Part shown: positions 24,612-33,342 of the stretch, piece after piece
How positions within the stretch are numbered: position 1 is the stretch's first letter
Layout: every line of letters begins with the position of its first letter
NCBI RefSeq assembly: GCF_035581365.1
Contig: NZ_CP141590.1
Location: forward strand, 3,220,001 to 3,284,000
Direction of reading: 5' to 3'
DNA: 64,000 nt
Origin: Tsuneonella sp. CC-YZS046
Lineage (GTDB): Bacteria; Pseudomonadota; Alphaproteobacteria; Sphingomonadales; Sphingomonadaceae
The notes under the pieces: generated by a model
Seen by the model: the letters and a program-made list of their open reading frames with translations, nothing else
What the model was told of the DNA's origin: nothing
The model's database searches: none
Position numbers and translations under genes: made by a program

Positions 24612-25571
24612 TCAGGCGAGGCCCTTGCCGGTCAAGCGGTCGAGCGGCCAGTTTTCCTGAGCGAGGCCATAGCCGGGCCGGCCATCGTGGAACCACTTCA
24701 CGGTCGAATTGATGGCCATGATGTTGCTGTAGCAGGCCCAGGGCGTCTGGTTCACGGTGGTGCCGGTGAAGATATATTCGCGGCCTTCCAGATCGGTCAG
24801 GACAGTTTCATAACCCGCGGGGAAGGGGCCTTGCCGAACCGCCTGCATACGGCCCTTGGTCAGGCCCTTCACCTTGCCGTCGATCAGCACATAGCCGTGG
24901 GCCAGCTCGAACTGGTCCCAGCCTTGCTTGAACTGGTCCAGCTTCCAGATCGTCTGGAAAGCGAAATCGGTCCCGAAATTGCCGTTGATCCAGCCCATCG
25001 GGTTCATGCCGCGCTCGTTGCGGGGCCCCCAGCTGTGATCCATCGTGGTCACGCAATCGATGTCGTAATCCTTGCCCCGGATGCGGACCTTGCCGGTGGT
25101 GTGAACCGTCATGTCGAAATGGTTCGCATAGGCGGACCCGAATCCGCTCTGGTTGGGGTCCACCGAGGCCAGGGGGTCCATGCTGGGGTCATGGATATCG
25201 AACGGGTCCATCAGTCCGGTAAATTTGAGCTTGAAGAAAGTGTTGTCCGTTCCCTGATAATCGAGAACATAGTCGCGCGGTTCGTTCTCGGTCTTGAGGG
25301 AAAGGCCATTGAGCAGCGAAAAATTCTCGAGCTTTTCCGGCAAGGGCAGATGCTGCTGGAAGTCGAAATAGACGGTTTCGAGAGTGATCCGGCCGATCCG
25401 GTCCATCACTTCGATATCGCAGACCATGGAGCCGAGGCCGGTCCGGGCGATGAGATAGACCCATCCCGTAAGATTCGCTTCGGGAACATGAAAGGAGAAG
25501 AAGTTGGTTTCGGCCCAGTCGTACTGGACGTCCTGGGGGGTATGGTAGCTTACGTCTTCGGGGCGAATCAT
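24612..25571 (-). CDS. DUF7064/DUF7065 family (CrtC-like fold) protein
   Basis: 319 residues; AGGACAGG precedes the ATG. The family core DHSWGPR occurs at residues 178-184 (MDHSWGPRNERGMNP), placed between an N-terminal beta-rich half and a C-terminal half ending in a Trp-rich tail. The DHSWG core resembles the motif of CrtC hydratases and AttH-like proteins, which share a double lipocalin-like fold. No signal peptide or membrane segment. Two paralogues lie elsewhere in the window, each next to a different oxidative module, so a role in processing lipophilic intermediates is inferred; the biochemical activity is unknown. Confidence 0.72.
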   Translation of the reverse strand: MIRPEDVSYHTPQDVQYDWAETNFFSFHVPEANLTGWVYLIARTGLGSMVCDIEVMDRIGRITLETVYFDFQQHLPLPEKLENFSLLNGLSLKTENEPRDYVLDYQGTDNTFFKLKFTGLMDPFDIHDPSMDPLASVDPNQSGFGSAYANHFDMTVHTTGKVRIRGKDYDIDCVTTMDHSWGPRNERGMNPMGWINGNFGTDFAFQTIWKLDQFKQGWDQFELAHGYVLIDGKVKGLTKGRMQAVRQGPFPAGYETVLTDLEGREYIFTGTTVNQTPWACYSNIMAINSTVKWFHDGRPGYGLAQENWPLDRLTGKGLA

Positions 25572-25701
25572 TTCCTGTCCTCTCTTCCCACTGGGCCGCG
25601 GAGGCGAAGCTCCGCCGCCAAAATCTCGGTCCTGCGGGCGATCCTTTGCCGGAAGGCACGCGCCGGAGCGATAGCTCAAATCGCCCCGGCCCGCAGGTAT
25701 T

Positions 25702-26901
25702 TCAGCTATTGGCCTTGAAGTGCGCGACCAGGTCGGGGGACAGCTTGTCCATCCCCTTCTCCCTGGCATATTCCTCCATCTTGGAGCGCACCGCGGCAGT
25801 CAACTCGCCCTTGAAATGGGCATTGTTCTCCCGCAGCCAAGTTTCCGAGCGAATGCGGGATTCATTCAGCTTGTTGATCTTCGGGATCGCGAAGCGGGCG
25901 ATCAGCTCGTAGGAGCGCTTGGTCTCCGTCCAGTCCGCCCAGTGATTGTCCAGGTTGAGGAAGCAGCCGAACCCGCCCGATTGCTCCGACAGCCGGTTCA
26001 TCTGCGCCACGAAATCGTCCGGCGTGCCGATCACTCCGAACCCGGTTTCGATCATGTAGTCCACCGGGTCCTGCCCGGCAGGCGGGGCCAGAGGAATCGC
26101 GGCGACCTTTTCCATATACTCGATCCAGCGCAACAACCCATGCCGCACATTCTCGCGGGCTTTCTCGCGAGTTTCAGCCACATGAACGGGTCCGACCAGG
26201 CGCCAGCCGTTCCGATCCATCTGGTTGCCATGATCTGCCGCGGTTTCCTCGGCGATCGCCCAGTTGGACGCCAGCGCATTGAAGCCCCCAGCCGAAGTCG
26301 CGCCGATTGCCAGCATCGACAGGCCGAACTTGCCGGCGGCGCGTGCCCCGGTCGGTGAAGCCTGGCTGGCCACGGCGATTTCAACGCCGTCGTCATTATA
26401 GGGATCGAGCTGGAGCCTGGCTTCCTGCAGGTTGAACCAGTCGGTCTTGGCGGTCACGATCTCATTGTTGAGCAAGCGGACGATCGGCTCGATCGCCTGC
26501 TCCATCCGGTCCCGCGCCTCGGCCGTGGGCACGTCGATCATATAGGCGTCCGACGGCAGCGAGCCGGGCCCCACGCCGAGCATGGTGCGGCCCTTGGTGA
26601 TATGGTCGAGCTGCCGGATTCGGTCGGCGAGGGTGAAGGGATTGTGATAGGGCAAGGACGCCACGCCGGTGCCGAGCTTGATCCGGCTGGTGCGCTGCGA
26701 GACTGCGGCGATGAAAAGCTCCGGGCTGCCGTTGATTTCCCAGCCGCCGGAATGATGTTCGCCGATCCAGGCTTCATCGAAGCCCAGCTTCTCCATCCAC
26801 ACCACCCGGTCCATATCCTCTTCAAGTGCAAGCGAGGTATGCTCGTCGGTCGGGGTATGCGGCGCGATGAATGCACCAAATCTCATGCGCTTCTGCGCCA
26901 T
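25702..26901 (-). CDS. Luciferase-like (LLM) flavin-dependent monooxygenase
   Basis: 399 residues. N-terminal MRFGAFIAPHTPTDEHTSLALEED, FDEAWIGEHHSGGWE and SRIKLGTGVASLPYHNPFTLADRI are the classical bacterial-luciferase-family core that binds reduced FMN; GVGPGSLPSDA follows. The C-terminal helical extension suits the limonene-1,2-monooxygenase-like group. It would oxygenate a hydrophobic substrate with FMNH2 supplied by a separate reductase, which was not seen nearby. It shares strand and spacing with the ligase and NTF2-like genes upstream. Confidence 0.88.
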   Translation of the reverse strand: MAQKRMRFGAFIAPHTPTDEHTSLALEEDMDRVVWMEKLGFDEAWIGEHHSGGWEINGSPELFIAAVSQRTSRIKLGTGVASLPYHNPFTLADRIRQLDHITKGRTMLGVGPGSLPSDAYMIDVPTAEARDRMEQAIEPIVRLLNNEIVTAKTDWFNLQEARLQLDPYNDDGVEIAVASQASPTGARAAGKFGLSMLAIGATSAGGFNALASNWAIAEETAADHGNQMDRNGWRLVGPVHVAETREKARENVRHGLLRWIEYMEKVAAIPLAPPAGQDPVDYMIETGFGVIGTPDDFVAQMNRLSEQSGGFGCFLNLDNHWADWTETKRSYELIARFAIPKINKLNESRIRSETWLRENNAHFKGELTAAVRSKMEEYAREKGMDKLSPDLVAHFKANS

Positions 26902-27001
26902 GTTAGCGTTCCTTTCACTCTCCGATCAAAAATCCGAATCGATTTTGGCTATTTGTCGGTCATGCAGATTTTGCGGTGGTAAGGTCAATCTCCGGCCAAG
27001 G
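26902..27001 (-). other. 100-bp gap upstream of the LLM gene
   Basis: An AAAATC-n6-GATTTT inverted repeat (26929-26946) lies 28 bp before the LLM start codon on the minus strand, and a TTGACC hexamer (26987-26982, minus) could be a -35. A matching -10 was not found. This may be an internal promoter of the minus-strand unit. Confidence 0.3.
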
Positions 27002-28660
27002 TTACAGCCGGGCGTAATCCAGATCGCCGGCTGCAGCCATTTCGCCCAGGCGGAATTTCTGGATCTTGCCGGACGGAGTCAATGGCAGGTCCGCCATTGA
27101 AAACCATATCTTCGGGATTTTGTGGCGAGCGAGGCTTTTGCCGCAATGTTCGGCCAGCGCCTCTGCATTCGGCGCGCTGCCGGGTTCCGGCACGAATGCA
27201 CAGCCGACCTGCTCTCCCCAATATTCGTCAGCGATGCCGAACACCGCGACCGAGGCGACTTCAGGATGAGAGATCAGGGCTTCCTCGATCTCGCGCGGAT
27301 AGATGTTCTCGCCGCCGCGAATAATCATGTCTTTCAGGCGGCCGGTGATGCGGCAATAGCCGCGCTCGTCCATCTGGCACAGATCGCCCGAATGCAGCCA
27401 GCCATCCGGATCGATGGCCGCGGCGGTCGCCTCGGGCATGTCGTAATAGCCCATCATGACGTTGAAACCGCGGCAGCATAGTTCGCCCGAGACGCCGATC
27501 GGCTGGATCGCGCCGGTTTCCGGATCGACGATCTTGACCTCCACCAGCGGGATAGGCCGTCCGATGGTTTCGCTGATGTCCCTGGCATTGTCGCCGGGGC
27601 GGGTATGGGTGATGGCCGGCGAGCTTTCGGTCAGGCCGTAGCCGATGATGAGGCGCACGCCGAATTCCCGCTCCGTGTCCTGCACGACCGAAACCGGCAC
27701 CGTCGCGCCGCCCGAGAAGACCATGGAGAGGCTGGAAAGATCGCGCGGCCGCTGACGCTGCGCTTGCAGCAAGGCGATCAGCATGGTCGGCACGGCGAAG
27801 GTGTATGTGACCTTTTCCGCTTCGATCAGGTCCAGCATGAACTCCGGCTCGAAGGCGCGCAGAAGAATGAGCGTCGATCCGATCTGAACCGCGCCGAGCA
27901 CCCCGCCCACGCAGCCCCCCGTGTGGAACAGCGGCGCGACCGAGAGGTTTATGGTGCTTGCGTCGAGCTGCTTCACTTCCGCCATGATGCGCGACGTGTT
28001 GGCGATCTGGTGGTGCGACAGCAATACGCCCTTGGGATAACCCGTCGTGCCAGAGGTATACTGGATCATGGCCGGATCGGCGGGGGCGATATCGGGCAAG
28101 GCAACCGGCGGGGCATCCGGGGCAGGAAGCCCGGCGGGATCGTCGATATTGACCTTCAGCGCGATCTCCAGCCGTTCCAGCGCGGCCGCTTCATCGACGA
28201 CAGCACCCATGTCGGTGCCGCGCCACGATTGCTGATGGAATACGGCGCGCGACCGCGACTGCCTCAGGATATAGGCGAGTTCGGCAGTGTTGGAGGCCGG
28301 ATTTACGGTTACCAGCACCATTCCCGCCAATGCGGCGCCGAACTGGACGAACACCCATTCCGGGCAATTCGCCGCATAGATTGCGACGTGGGTTCCTTTC
28401 GGGAACCGCGCGGCGAGAAGATGGGCGACCTTCTCCGCCTCGGCCAGCAATTCCGCATATGTCCAGCGGCGGATGGGCCTGCCGTTCTCGCCCGGATCGA
28501 CCAGCACCACCTTATCGGGCCACTGCGCCGCCGAAGCGCGCAGCACGCTGCCGCAGGTTACCGGATACAATTCCGAATCCTGGCTCGCGGGCCAGTAGGA
28601 TTCAGTCAGCGGCTCCCTTGTTTCCGGCACGGGATGCAGCTCAGTCGGCAAGGACACCAT
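27002..28660 (-). CDS. Acyl-CoA synthetase (AMP-forming ligase)
   Basis: 552 residues from the ATG that overlaps the end of the upstream gene by 20 nt, with GAAGGGG upstream; an ATG seven codons earlier is possible. P-loop YTSGTTGYPKG, then GYGLTESSP, GWLHSGDLCQMD, GRLKDMIIRGGENIYP and the lid lysine TPSGKIQKF define a medium/long-chain acyl-CoA ligase. It activates a carboxylic acid for beta-oxidation, presumably one produced by the oxygenases encoded around it. Confidence 0.92.
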   Translation of the reverse strand: MVSLPTELHPVPETREPLTESYWPASQDSELYPVTCGSVLRASAAQWPDKVVLVDPGENGRPIRRWTYAELLAEAEKVAHLLAARFPKGTHVAIYAANCPEWVFVQFGAALAGMVLVTVNPASNTAELAYILRQSRSRAVFHQQSWRGTDMGAVVDEAAALERLEIALKVNIDDPAGLPAPDAPPVALPDIAPADPAMIQYTSGTTGYPKGVLLSHHQIANTSRIMAEVKQLDASTINLSVAPLFHTGGCVGGVLGAVQIGSTLILLRAFEPEFMLDLIEAEKVTYTFAVPTMLIALLQAQRQRPRDLSSLSMVFSGGATVPVSVVQDTEREFGVRLIIGYGLTESSPAITHTRPGDNARDISETIGRPIPLVEVKIVDPETGAIQPIGVSGELCCRGFNVMMGYYDMPEATAAAIDPDGWLHSGDLCQMDERGYCRITGRLKDMIIRGGENIYPREIEEALISHPEVASVAVFGIADEYWGEQVGCAFVPEPGSAPNAEALAEHCGKSLARHKIPKIWFSMADLPLTPSGKIQKFRLGEMAAAGDLDYARL

Positions 28661-29216
28661 GCCGCCGCCGCCCCTTCTCACTCATGCGATCGAGCTTGCC
28701 CGGCCAGAACGGCGCATCGAAACATGCGGTCATCCTGCCGATCCGCCAGACATTGCCCTCCCTGGACAATTCGCAACGGTAAAAGCCGGTGCATTCGATC
28801 TTCGAGGCTTCGCCATCGCTCGACATCAGCAGGAGATAGCTGAAGGTTACAGCGCTGTCGGAATCCAAACTTTCAACAAGATTGTTGAGCAGCATATGCC
28901 GGCGCTGGTCATGCTGATGCGGCCAGAAACCCGTCAGCCATTCGACTATCGTCTGGCGCGTCTCGAATGGGCCGATCGGCACCCGATCCAGCACATTGCC
29001 TTCCCAGACGCCGTTTTCGGTGAAACAATCGGCCAGCAGATCCGCGCGCCGCTCGTCATAGGCCCAGCAATAGCGGGCCACCCGCTCGACCACGAGCTGC
29101 CGGGCTTCGGGATCGCCGTGGGGCACGCCTGAGCCAAGGGTAATGGCGCCGGTCGCATGTGCCCACCCCGGCAATTGCCAGCCCTGCCCGTCAGACGCTT
29201 CCACTGTGTCGCTCAT
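28641..29216 (-). CDS. NTF2/SnoaL-like protein
   Basis: 191 residues; GAGGATCGG precedes the ATG. The central part VERVARYCWAYDERRADLLADCFTEN and the TFSYLLLMSSDGE strand region fit the cone-shaped NTF2-like fold (SnoaL, limonene-epoxide hydrolase, dioxygenase beta subunits). About 30 residues precede the domain. Such proteins act as isomerases, hydratases or epoxide hydrolases on small hydrophobic molecules, which would suit the LLM monooxygenase of the same transcript. The catalytic residues were not identified with certainty. Confidence 0.75.
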   Translation of the reverse strand: MSDTVEASDGQGWQLPGWAHATGAITLGSGVPHGDPEARQLVVERVARYCWAYDERRADLLADCFTENGVWEGNVLDRVPIGPFETRQTIVEWLTGFWPHQHDQRRHMLLNNLVESLDSDSAVTFSYLLLMSSDGEASKIECTGFYRCELSREGNVWRIGRMTACFDAPFWPGKLDRMSEKGRRRHGVLAD

Positions 29217-29401
29217 AATCCGATCCTCATCCCGCAGCAGGTTCAAAGCACTTTGGCATCCCCGAAACAAGAATTTTTCTCGACTTTTGAGCCGGTTTGG
29301 CGAATCATCCGCCAGCTTGCCTTCGGGACCACTTCTCGACTTTGCCGCAGCTTATATTTAAGCTAGGTGACTGAAAAGGGCAGCAGTGGGAGAACCAGAA
29401 A
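29217..29401. promoter_or_regulatory. Divergent control region before the TetR gene
   Basis: Two copies of the 11-bp repeat TTCTCGACTTT (29277-29287 and 29333-29343) lie on the same strand 56 bp apart. AGCTTA-TATT-TAAGCT (29349-29364) is a perfect inverted repeat placed 38 bp before the TetR start. These are good candidates for the regulator's own operators controlling both directions. Confidence 0.5.
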
Positions 29402-30109
29402 TTGGCGGCAATTCAGCCTAAACAACAGGATGCCTACTCCGACGAGGATTGGTACGCTTATCTCGATAGCAGGGTGGAACGGTGCAAGCCAAGCAGCTTG
29501 CGCAAGCAGGATCGCAGCCGGCAGCGTGAAAAGGAAATCCTGAACGCGGCCATGCGCGTGTTCGCGCGCGATGGGCTTTCCGCGTCACGCATATCCGATA
29601 TCGCGGCTGAAGCGGGCATCCCGGTTTCCACGATCTATGAATATTACGCAGGCAAGGAAGACATCGCGCATGCCGTGCCGGTGGCCAATCTGTGCCGATT
29701 CTTCGAGGAATATCGCGCCCTGGTCGAGAAGAAGTCCACCGCCTACGAATATGTCTGGCACTTCCTCTACCTGTCGGTCGATTTCGCGCGCCGCAATCCC
29801 GACTGGGCACGCGCGCTCTATCTGGAAATCTGGCCCAGCGTCACGGTGACGCAAGGCGAATTGAAGGACATGTTCGACGATTACACCCGTATCCTGCTCT
29901 ATGCGTTGCGGATGGGGACGGCGCGGGGCGAATGGGGCGGCGAGAAGCTCGATTATTATGAGACCGCGTCGATACTGGTCGGCGCCGTCAACCAGGTGAT
30001 CGTGACCTGGCTGCTGATGCGCAAGCCGAAGGACATCAACAAGGCGACCGCCAAAATGCTGGACCGGGCGATGACTCTCCTCGATCCGCGCAATCCCGCC
30101 AACCGTTAA
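29402..30109 (+). CDS. TetR/AcrR family transcriptional regulator
   Basis: 235 residues from TTG with GGGAGA 8 nt upstream; no in-frame ATG precedes the DNA-binding domain. The helix-turn-helix region ILNAAMRVFARDGLSASRIS followed by DIAAEAGIPVSTIYEYYAGK is typical. About 40 charged residues precede it, longer than usual. The C-terminal ligand domain is divergent. It is divergently placed from the ligase/NTF2/LLM transcript and 11 nt upstream of an amidohydrolase, so it probably controls both as a ligand-released repressor. Confidence 0.92.
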   Translation: MAAIQPKQQDAYSDEDWYAYLDSRVERCKPSSLRKQDRSRQREKEILNAAMRVFARDGLSASRISDIAAEAGIPVSTIYEYYAGKEDIAHAVPVANLCRFFEEYRALVEKKSTAYEYVWHFLYLSVDFARRNPDWARALYLEIWPSVTVTQGELKDMFDDYTRILLYALRMGTARGEWGGEKLDYYETASILVGAVNQVIVTWLLMRKPKDINKATAKMLDRAMTLLDPRNPANR

Positions 30110-30120
30110 GGTTTCATCGC

Positions 30121-31152
30121 ATGGGACTCGATCTTGCCGGTCACTACCGGTATCCGCCACCCGATCCGGCCTGGCTCGCTCTGGCGCGAGAGGAGGTAAT
30201 CGACCCCGGTCTGCCGATCATAGATGCCCATCATCACCTGTGGGAAGAAGGCGGCCACGCCTATCTGCTCGATGAACTGGCGGAAGATCTGGCCTGCGGG
30301 CACAATGTCGTCGCCACCGTGCTGGTGCAGGCGGGCTATGCCTATCGCAGTTCCGGCCCCGCGGAATTTCGCAGCGCCGGGGAAACCGAAGCCGTCACCA
30401 GCGTCGCCCGAGAAGCGGAACGGCGCGGCATCGAAGCGCGCCTATGCGCGGCCATCGTCTCTTTCGCGGACCTGACGCTTGGCGACAGGCTGGAGGATGT
30501 GCTCGACGAGCATCGCCGGGTGGCGGATGGGCGCTTGCGCGGCATTCGGCACAGCGTCAGCTATGACAGCAATTTTCCCGACGGGATCGTCCTCAAGCCC
30601 GCGCAGCGCTATCTGCTGGCGGAACCCGCCTATCGCGATGGATTGAAGCGGCTGATCGCTAACGATCTGTCCTATGAGGCAATGCTCTATCACCAGCAAT
30701 TGCCCGAACTCGCGGATATGGCGCGCGCGCTGCCGGACCTGCGCATCATGCTGGATCATTATGGCACCCCGATCGGGGTCGGCCCTTACAAGACCCGGGA
30801 AAAGGAACGCTTCAGCGACTGGCGCAGGGACATGACGGAGCTTGCCCGCTGCCCCAATGTTCATGTCAAGCTGGGCGGGCTGGGCATGATTATCACCGGC
30901 GCGGAATGGCATGAGCGGCCGGCGCCGCCCAGTTCGCGGGAGCTGGCGGATAGCTGGCGTCCGTGGTTCGAGACGGCCATCGAGCTTTTCGGCGCGGAAC
31001 GCTGCGTGTTCGAGAGCAATTTCCCGGTCGACAAGGCGATGTACGACTATGTCACGCTGTGGAATGCCTTCAAGCGCCTGGCCTCAGGCGCCAGCGAAAG
31101 CGAACGCGCGGCGCTGTTCCATGACAACGCCGCGCGTTTCTATCGTATCTGA
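30121..31152 (+). CDS. Amidohydrolase family protein (lactonase-like)
   Basis: 343 residues. The metal-binding DAHHHLW near residue 36, the strand segments RGIRHSVSYD, IMLDHYGTPIG, VHVKLGGLGM and CVFESNFPVDK trace a TIM-barrel of the amidohydrolase-2 group (COG3618), which includes lactone hydrolases and decarboxylases. It is likely co-transcribed with the TetR gene. It could open a lactone produced by the Baeyer-Villiger enzyme; this is inference. Confidence 0.85.
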   Translation: MGLDLAGHYRYPPPDPAWLALAREEVIDPGLPIIDAHHHLWEEGGHAYLLDELAEDLACGHNVVATVLVQAGYAYRSSGPAEFRSAGETEAVTSVAREAERRGIEARLCAAIVSFADLTLGDRLEDVLDEHRRVADGRLRGIRHSVSYDSNFPDGIVLKPAQRYLLAEPAYRDGLKRLIANDLSYEAMLYHQQLPELADMARALPDLRIMLDHYGTPIGVGPYKTREKERFSDWRRDMTELARCPNVHVKLGGLGMIITGAEWHERPAPPSSRELADSWRPWFETAIELFGAERCVFESNFPVDKAMYDYVTLWNAFKRLASGASESERAALFHDNAARFYRI

Positions 31153-31167
31153 TTGTCCGGGCGGGGC

Positions 31168-31908
31168 TTAGAGCCCCGTCCCGCCGTCCATCGTCATCTG
31201 CGAGCCGGTCACATAGCCGGACAGGTCGGAGGCGAGGTAGATAACCGGCTCCACCACGTCGTCGGTCTTGCCGATCTTGCCCAGCGGGACGGTGGACGCG
31301 ATTTCCTTCATGAAGTCGGCATCCCCGCCCGCGCCGGTGATCATCGGCGTTTCGATCAGGCCGGGATGGATCGAATTGACCCGGATCTTGAACGGAGCCA
31401 GCTCGCGAGCCGCGCCCTTGGTCATGCCGGACGCCGCCCATTTGGTGGACAGGTAAGCGATCATGTCGGGATAGCCGCGCTGGCCCGCGCCGGACGAGAT
31501 ATTGACGATGGAACCGCCGCCGTTGGCCTTCATCGGCTCGATCACCGCCTTCATGCCCAGAAACATGCCAAGCTGGTTGACGTTGAAATGCGCGATATAG
31601 CTTTCCTTGGTGGTCTCCGTGATCGGATTGGGCGCGAAGATCCCGGCATTGTTGACCAGGATGTCGACCTTGCCGAATGCGGCGACGGTTTCGGCGACGA
31701 CGGCATTCCATTGGTCTTCATCGGAGACATCGTGCTTCATGGCCCGTGCCGAATTGCCCAACTCGCGGGCCGCATCGATCACCTCATCCCTGACGTCCGT
31801 CAGCATGACCTTCGCGCCTTCCGCGACAAAGGCCCGCGCTTCATGCGCGCCCTGGCCCTGCGCGGCCCCGGTGATGATCGCAACTTTTCCTTCCAGCCGT
31901 CCGGCCAT
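31168..31908 (-). CDS. Short-chain dehydrogenase/reductase
   Basis: 246 residues starting at the ATG in MAGRLEGK; a longer in-frame ORF upstream lacks conserved sequence. NAD(P)-binding TGAAQGQGAHEAR, NNAG at 85-90, Ser in NISSG and the catalytic Y-x3-K in AYLSTKWA are complete, as in 3-alpha/20-beta-hydroxysteroid dehydrogenase-like enzymes. It converges with the amidohydrolase gene and is transcribed away from the esterase. Expected reaction: reversible oxidation of a secondary alcohol. Confidence 0.9.
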   Translation of the reverse strand: MAGRLEGKVAIITGAAQGQGAHEARAFVAEGAKVMLTDVRDEVIDAARELGNSARAMKHDVSDEDQWNAVVAETVAAFGKVDILVNNAGIFAPNPITETTKESYIAHFNVNQLGMFLGMKAVIEPMKANGGGSIVNISSGAGQRGYPDMIAYLSTKWAASGMTKGAARELAPFKIRVNSIHPGLIETPMITGAGGDADFMKEIASTVPLGKIGKTDDVVEPVIYLASDLSGYVTGSQMTMDGGTGL

Positions 31909-31980
31909 GCCTCGCTCCCTCTTGCGCATGAACAAATCGCGCGTTGTGTAGCGTCTGCGTGGCCGGAAAGGCGAGTCATT

Positions 31981-32096
31981 TTCGGACAGTTTCGGACAGT
32001 TCCTGCCGTTGATCGTTTTGACGGCGCGAGGCGGCTCTTGCCTTCGATCAGGCTGCTCACTAGTCATTAGCCGAATGAGGTTCGGCTAGTTCGGCT
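31981..32096. promoter_or_regulatory. Divergent region with three small repeats
   Basis: TTCGGACAGT is repeated back to back (31981-32000). TAGCCGAA-n5-TTCGGCTA (32068-32088) is an 8-bp inverted repeat, and GTTCGGCT is directly repeated at 32080-32087 and 32089-32096. The region separates an SDR (minus strand) from an esterase (plus strand), so these are candidate operators. The shared TTCGG core of all elements is notable. Confidence 0.4.
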
Positions 32097-32116
32097 GGCC
32101 CTGCAGGAGATAGAGG

Positions 32117-33007
32117 ATGACCGAAGCAGAGGCCCGCGCCTGGGCTATCGCCATGTTCCGCGAAGCGACACCCGAAGCGGTCGATGCGCCGATCGAGGAG
32201 TATCGCCAGGGTTTCGAGGACATGGCGGACAAGATCCCGCTGCCCGCGGACCTGGTCATCGAGCAGATCGAGATCGAAGGGGTGCCCTGCTACAAGGTCA
32301 TCGCCCCCGGCGCCCGGGCTGACCGGCTGGTGGTTCACTTCCATAGCGGGGGCTATGTCATGGGGTCGGCCCGCGCCTATCGCGAGTTCGGCGGCCGGCT
32401 TTCCGCCGCGACCAAGGCTCCCGTCATCCTGCCCGATTACCGGCTCGCTCCAGAACATCCCTATCCCGCCCCGGTCGAGGATGGCTTGAAAGTCTATCAG
32501 TGGTGCGTTTCCAACCATCCGCCTGAGAAATTCCTGCTGAGCGGGGATTCGGCCGGGGGCGGGCTGTGCATCGCCACGCTTATGAATGCGCGCGACCGGG
32601 GCTTGCCCCTGCCGTGCGGCGCGCTCGGCATTGCGCCGCTCACCGATCTGGCCGGGGAAGGCAACAGCGCGAACATCGACACCGATCCGCTGATCCAGCA
32701 AGACCTGATCGTCGGCATGGGCAAGGTCTATATCGGCGATCTGGACCCGAAGAAGGAGCCGCTGGCCTCTCCGCTCTGGGGGAGCCACCACGGATTGCCG
32801 CCGATCATGCTGATCGCCAGCTCGACCGAAGCACTGCGCGACGATTCCGTGCGCCTGGCGGTGAGCATCGGGGAAGCCAAGGGCAAGGTGCGCCTGTCCC
32901 TGCATGACGATCTCGTCCATATCTGGACCTTCTTCCCCTTCCTCGAAGCGACGCGGGAAGCGATGGACGAGATCGCCAACTTCGCCGAAGCGCGCTTCGC
33001 CAACTGA
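32117..33007 (+). CDS. Alpha/beta hydrolase, hormone-sensitive-lipase (HSL) family
   Basis: 296 residues; the oxyanion motif reads HFHSGGYVMGS (HSGG instead of HGGG), the nucleophile is in SGDSAGGGL and the late Asp/His are in STEALRDDSV and HDDLVHIW. The length and YRLAPEHPYPAP segment are typical of HSL-type esterases. It would hydrolyse esters, including those formed by a Baeyer-Villiger reaction. Intracellular, no signal peptide. Two short genes follow on the same strand. Confidence 0.9.
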   Translation: MTEAEARAWAIAMFREATPEAVDAPIEEYRQGFEDMADKIPLPADLVIEQIEIEGVPCYKVIAPGARADRLVVHFHSGGYVMGSARAYREFGGRLSAATKAPVILPDYRLAPEHPYPAPVEDGLKVYQWCVSNHPPEKFLLSGDSAGGGLCIATLMNARDRGLPLPCGALGIAPLTDLAGEGNSANIDTDPLIQQDLIVGMGKVYIGDLDPKKEPLASPLWGSHHGLPPIMLIASSTEALRDDSVRLAVSIGEAKGKVRLSLHDDLVHIWTFFPFLEATREAMDEIANFAEARFAN

Positions 33008-33030
33008 ACAATCCAGACGGGAGTTTCCTG

Positions 33031-33321
33031 ATGTCGGCTTACATGGTGGTTTTTGCCCGCGTGGATGACGCGGAGCAGTTCGGCAAATATGTCGAGGCGG
33101 TGCAGCCGCTGATCGCGGCGCATGGTGGAAAATTGATTGGCCGTGGCGTTCCGCCGGTGGTGCTCGAAGGCAATTGGCCGTGGCACACCGTGGGCGTGCT
33201 GGAGTTTCCCTCGGTCGAAGCGGCGGAAACCTTCTGGCATTCGCCCGAATATACCGAGGTCAAGAAACTGCGCGAAGGCAATTCGGAATTTCAGGTGGTA
33301 GTGGCTTCGGCCAATTCCTGA
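33031..33321 (+). CDS. DUF1330 domain protein
   Basis: 96 residues; GGGAG precedes the ATG. A single dimeric alpha-beta barrel (ferredoxin-like) domain: MSAYMVVFARVDDAEQFGKY, GKLIGRGVPPVVLEGNWP, VGVLEFPSVEAAETFWHSPEY. DUF1330 proteins are small, cofactor-free and of unclear function, often found next to oxidoreductases. Likely co-transcribed with the esterase and MDR genes. Confidence 0.88.
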   Translation: MSAYMVVFARVDDAEQFGKYVEAVQPLIAAHGGKLIGRGVPPVVLEGNWPWHTVGVLEFPSVEAAETFWHSPEYTEVKKLREGNSEFQVVVASANS

Positions 33322-33342
33322 ACGAAACAAGAAGGAATTGAG

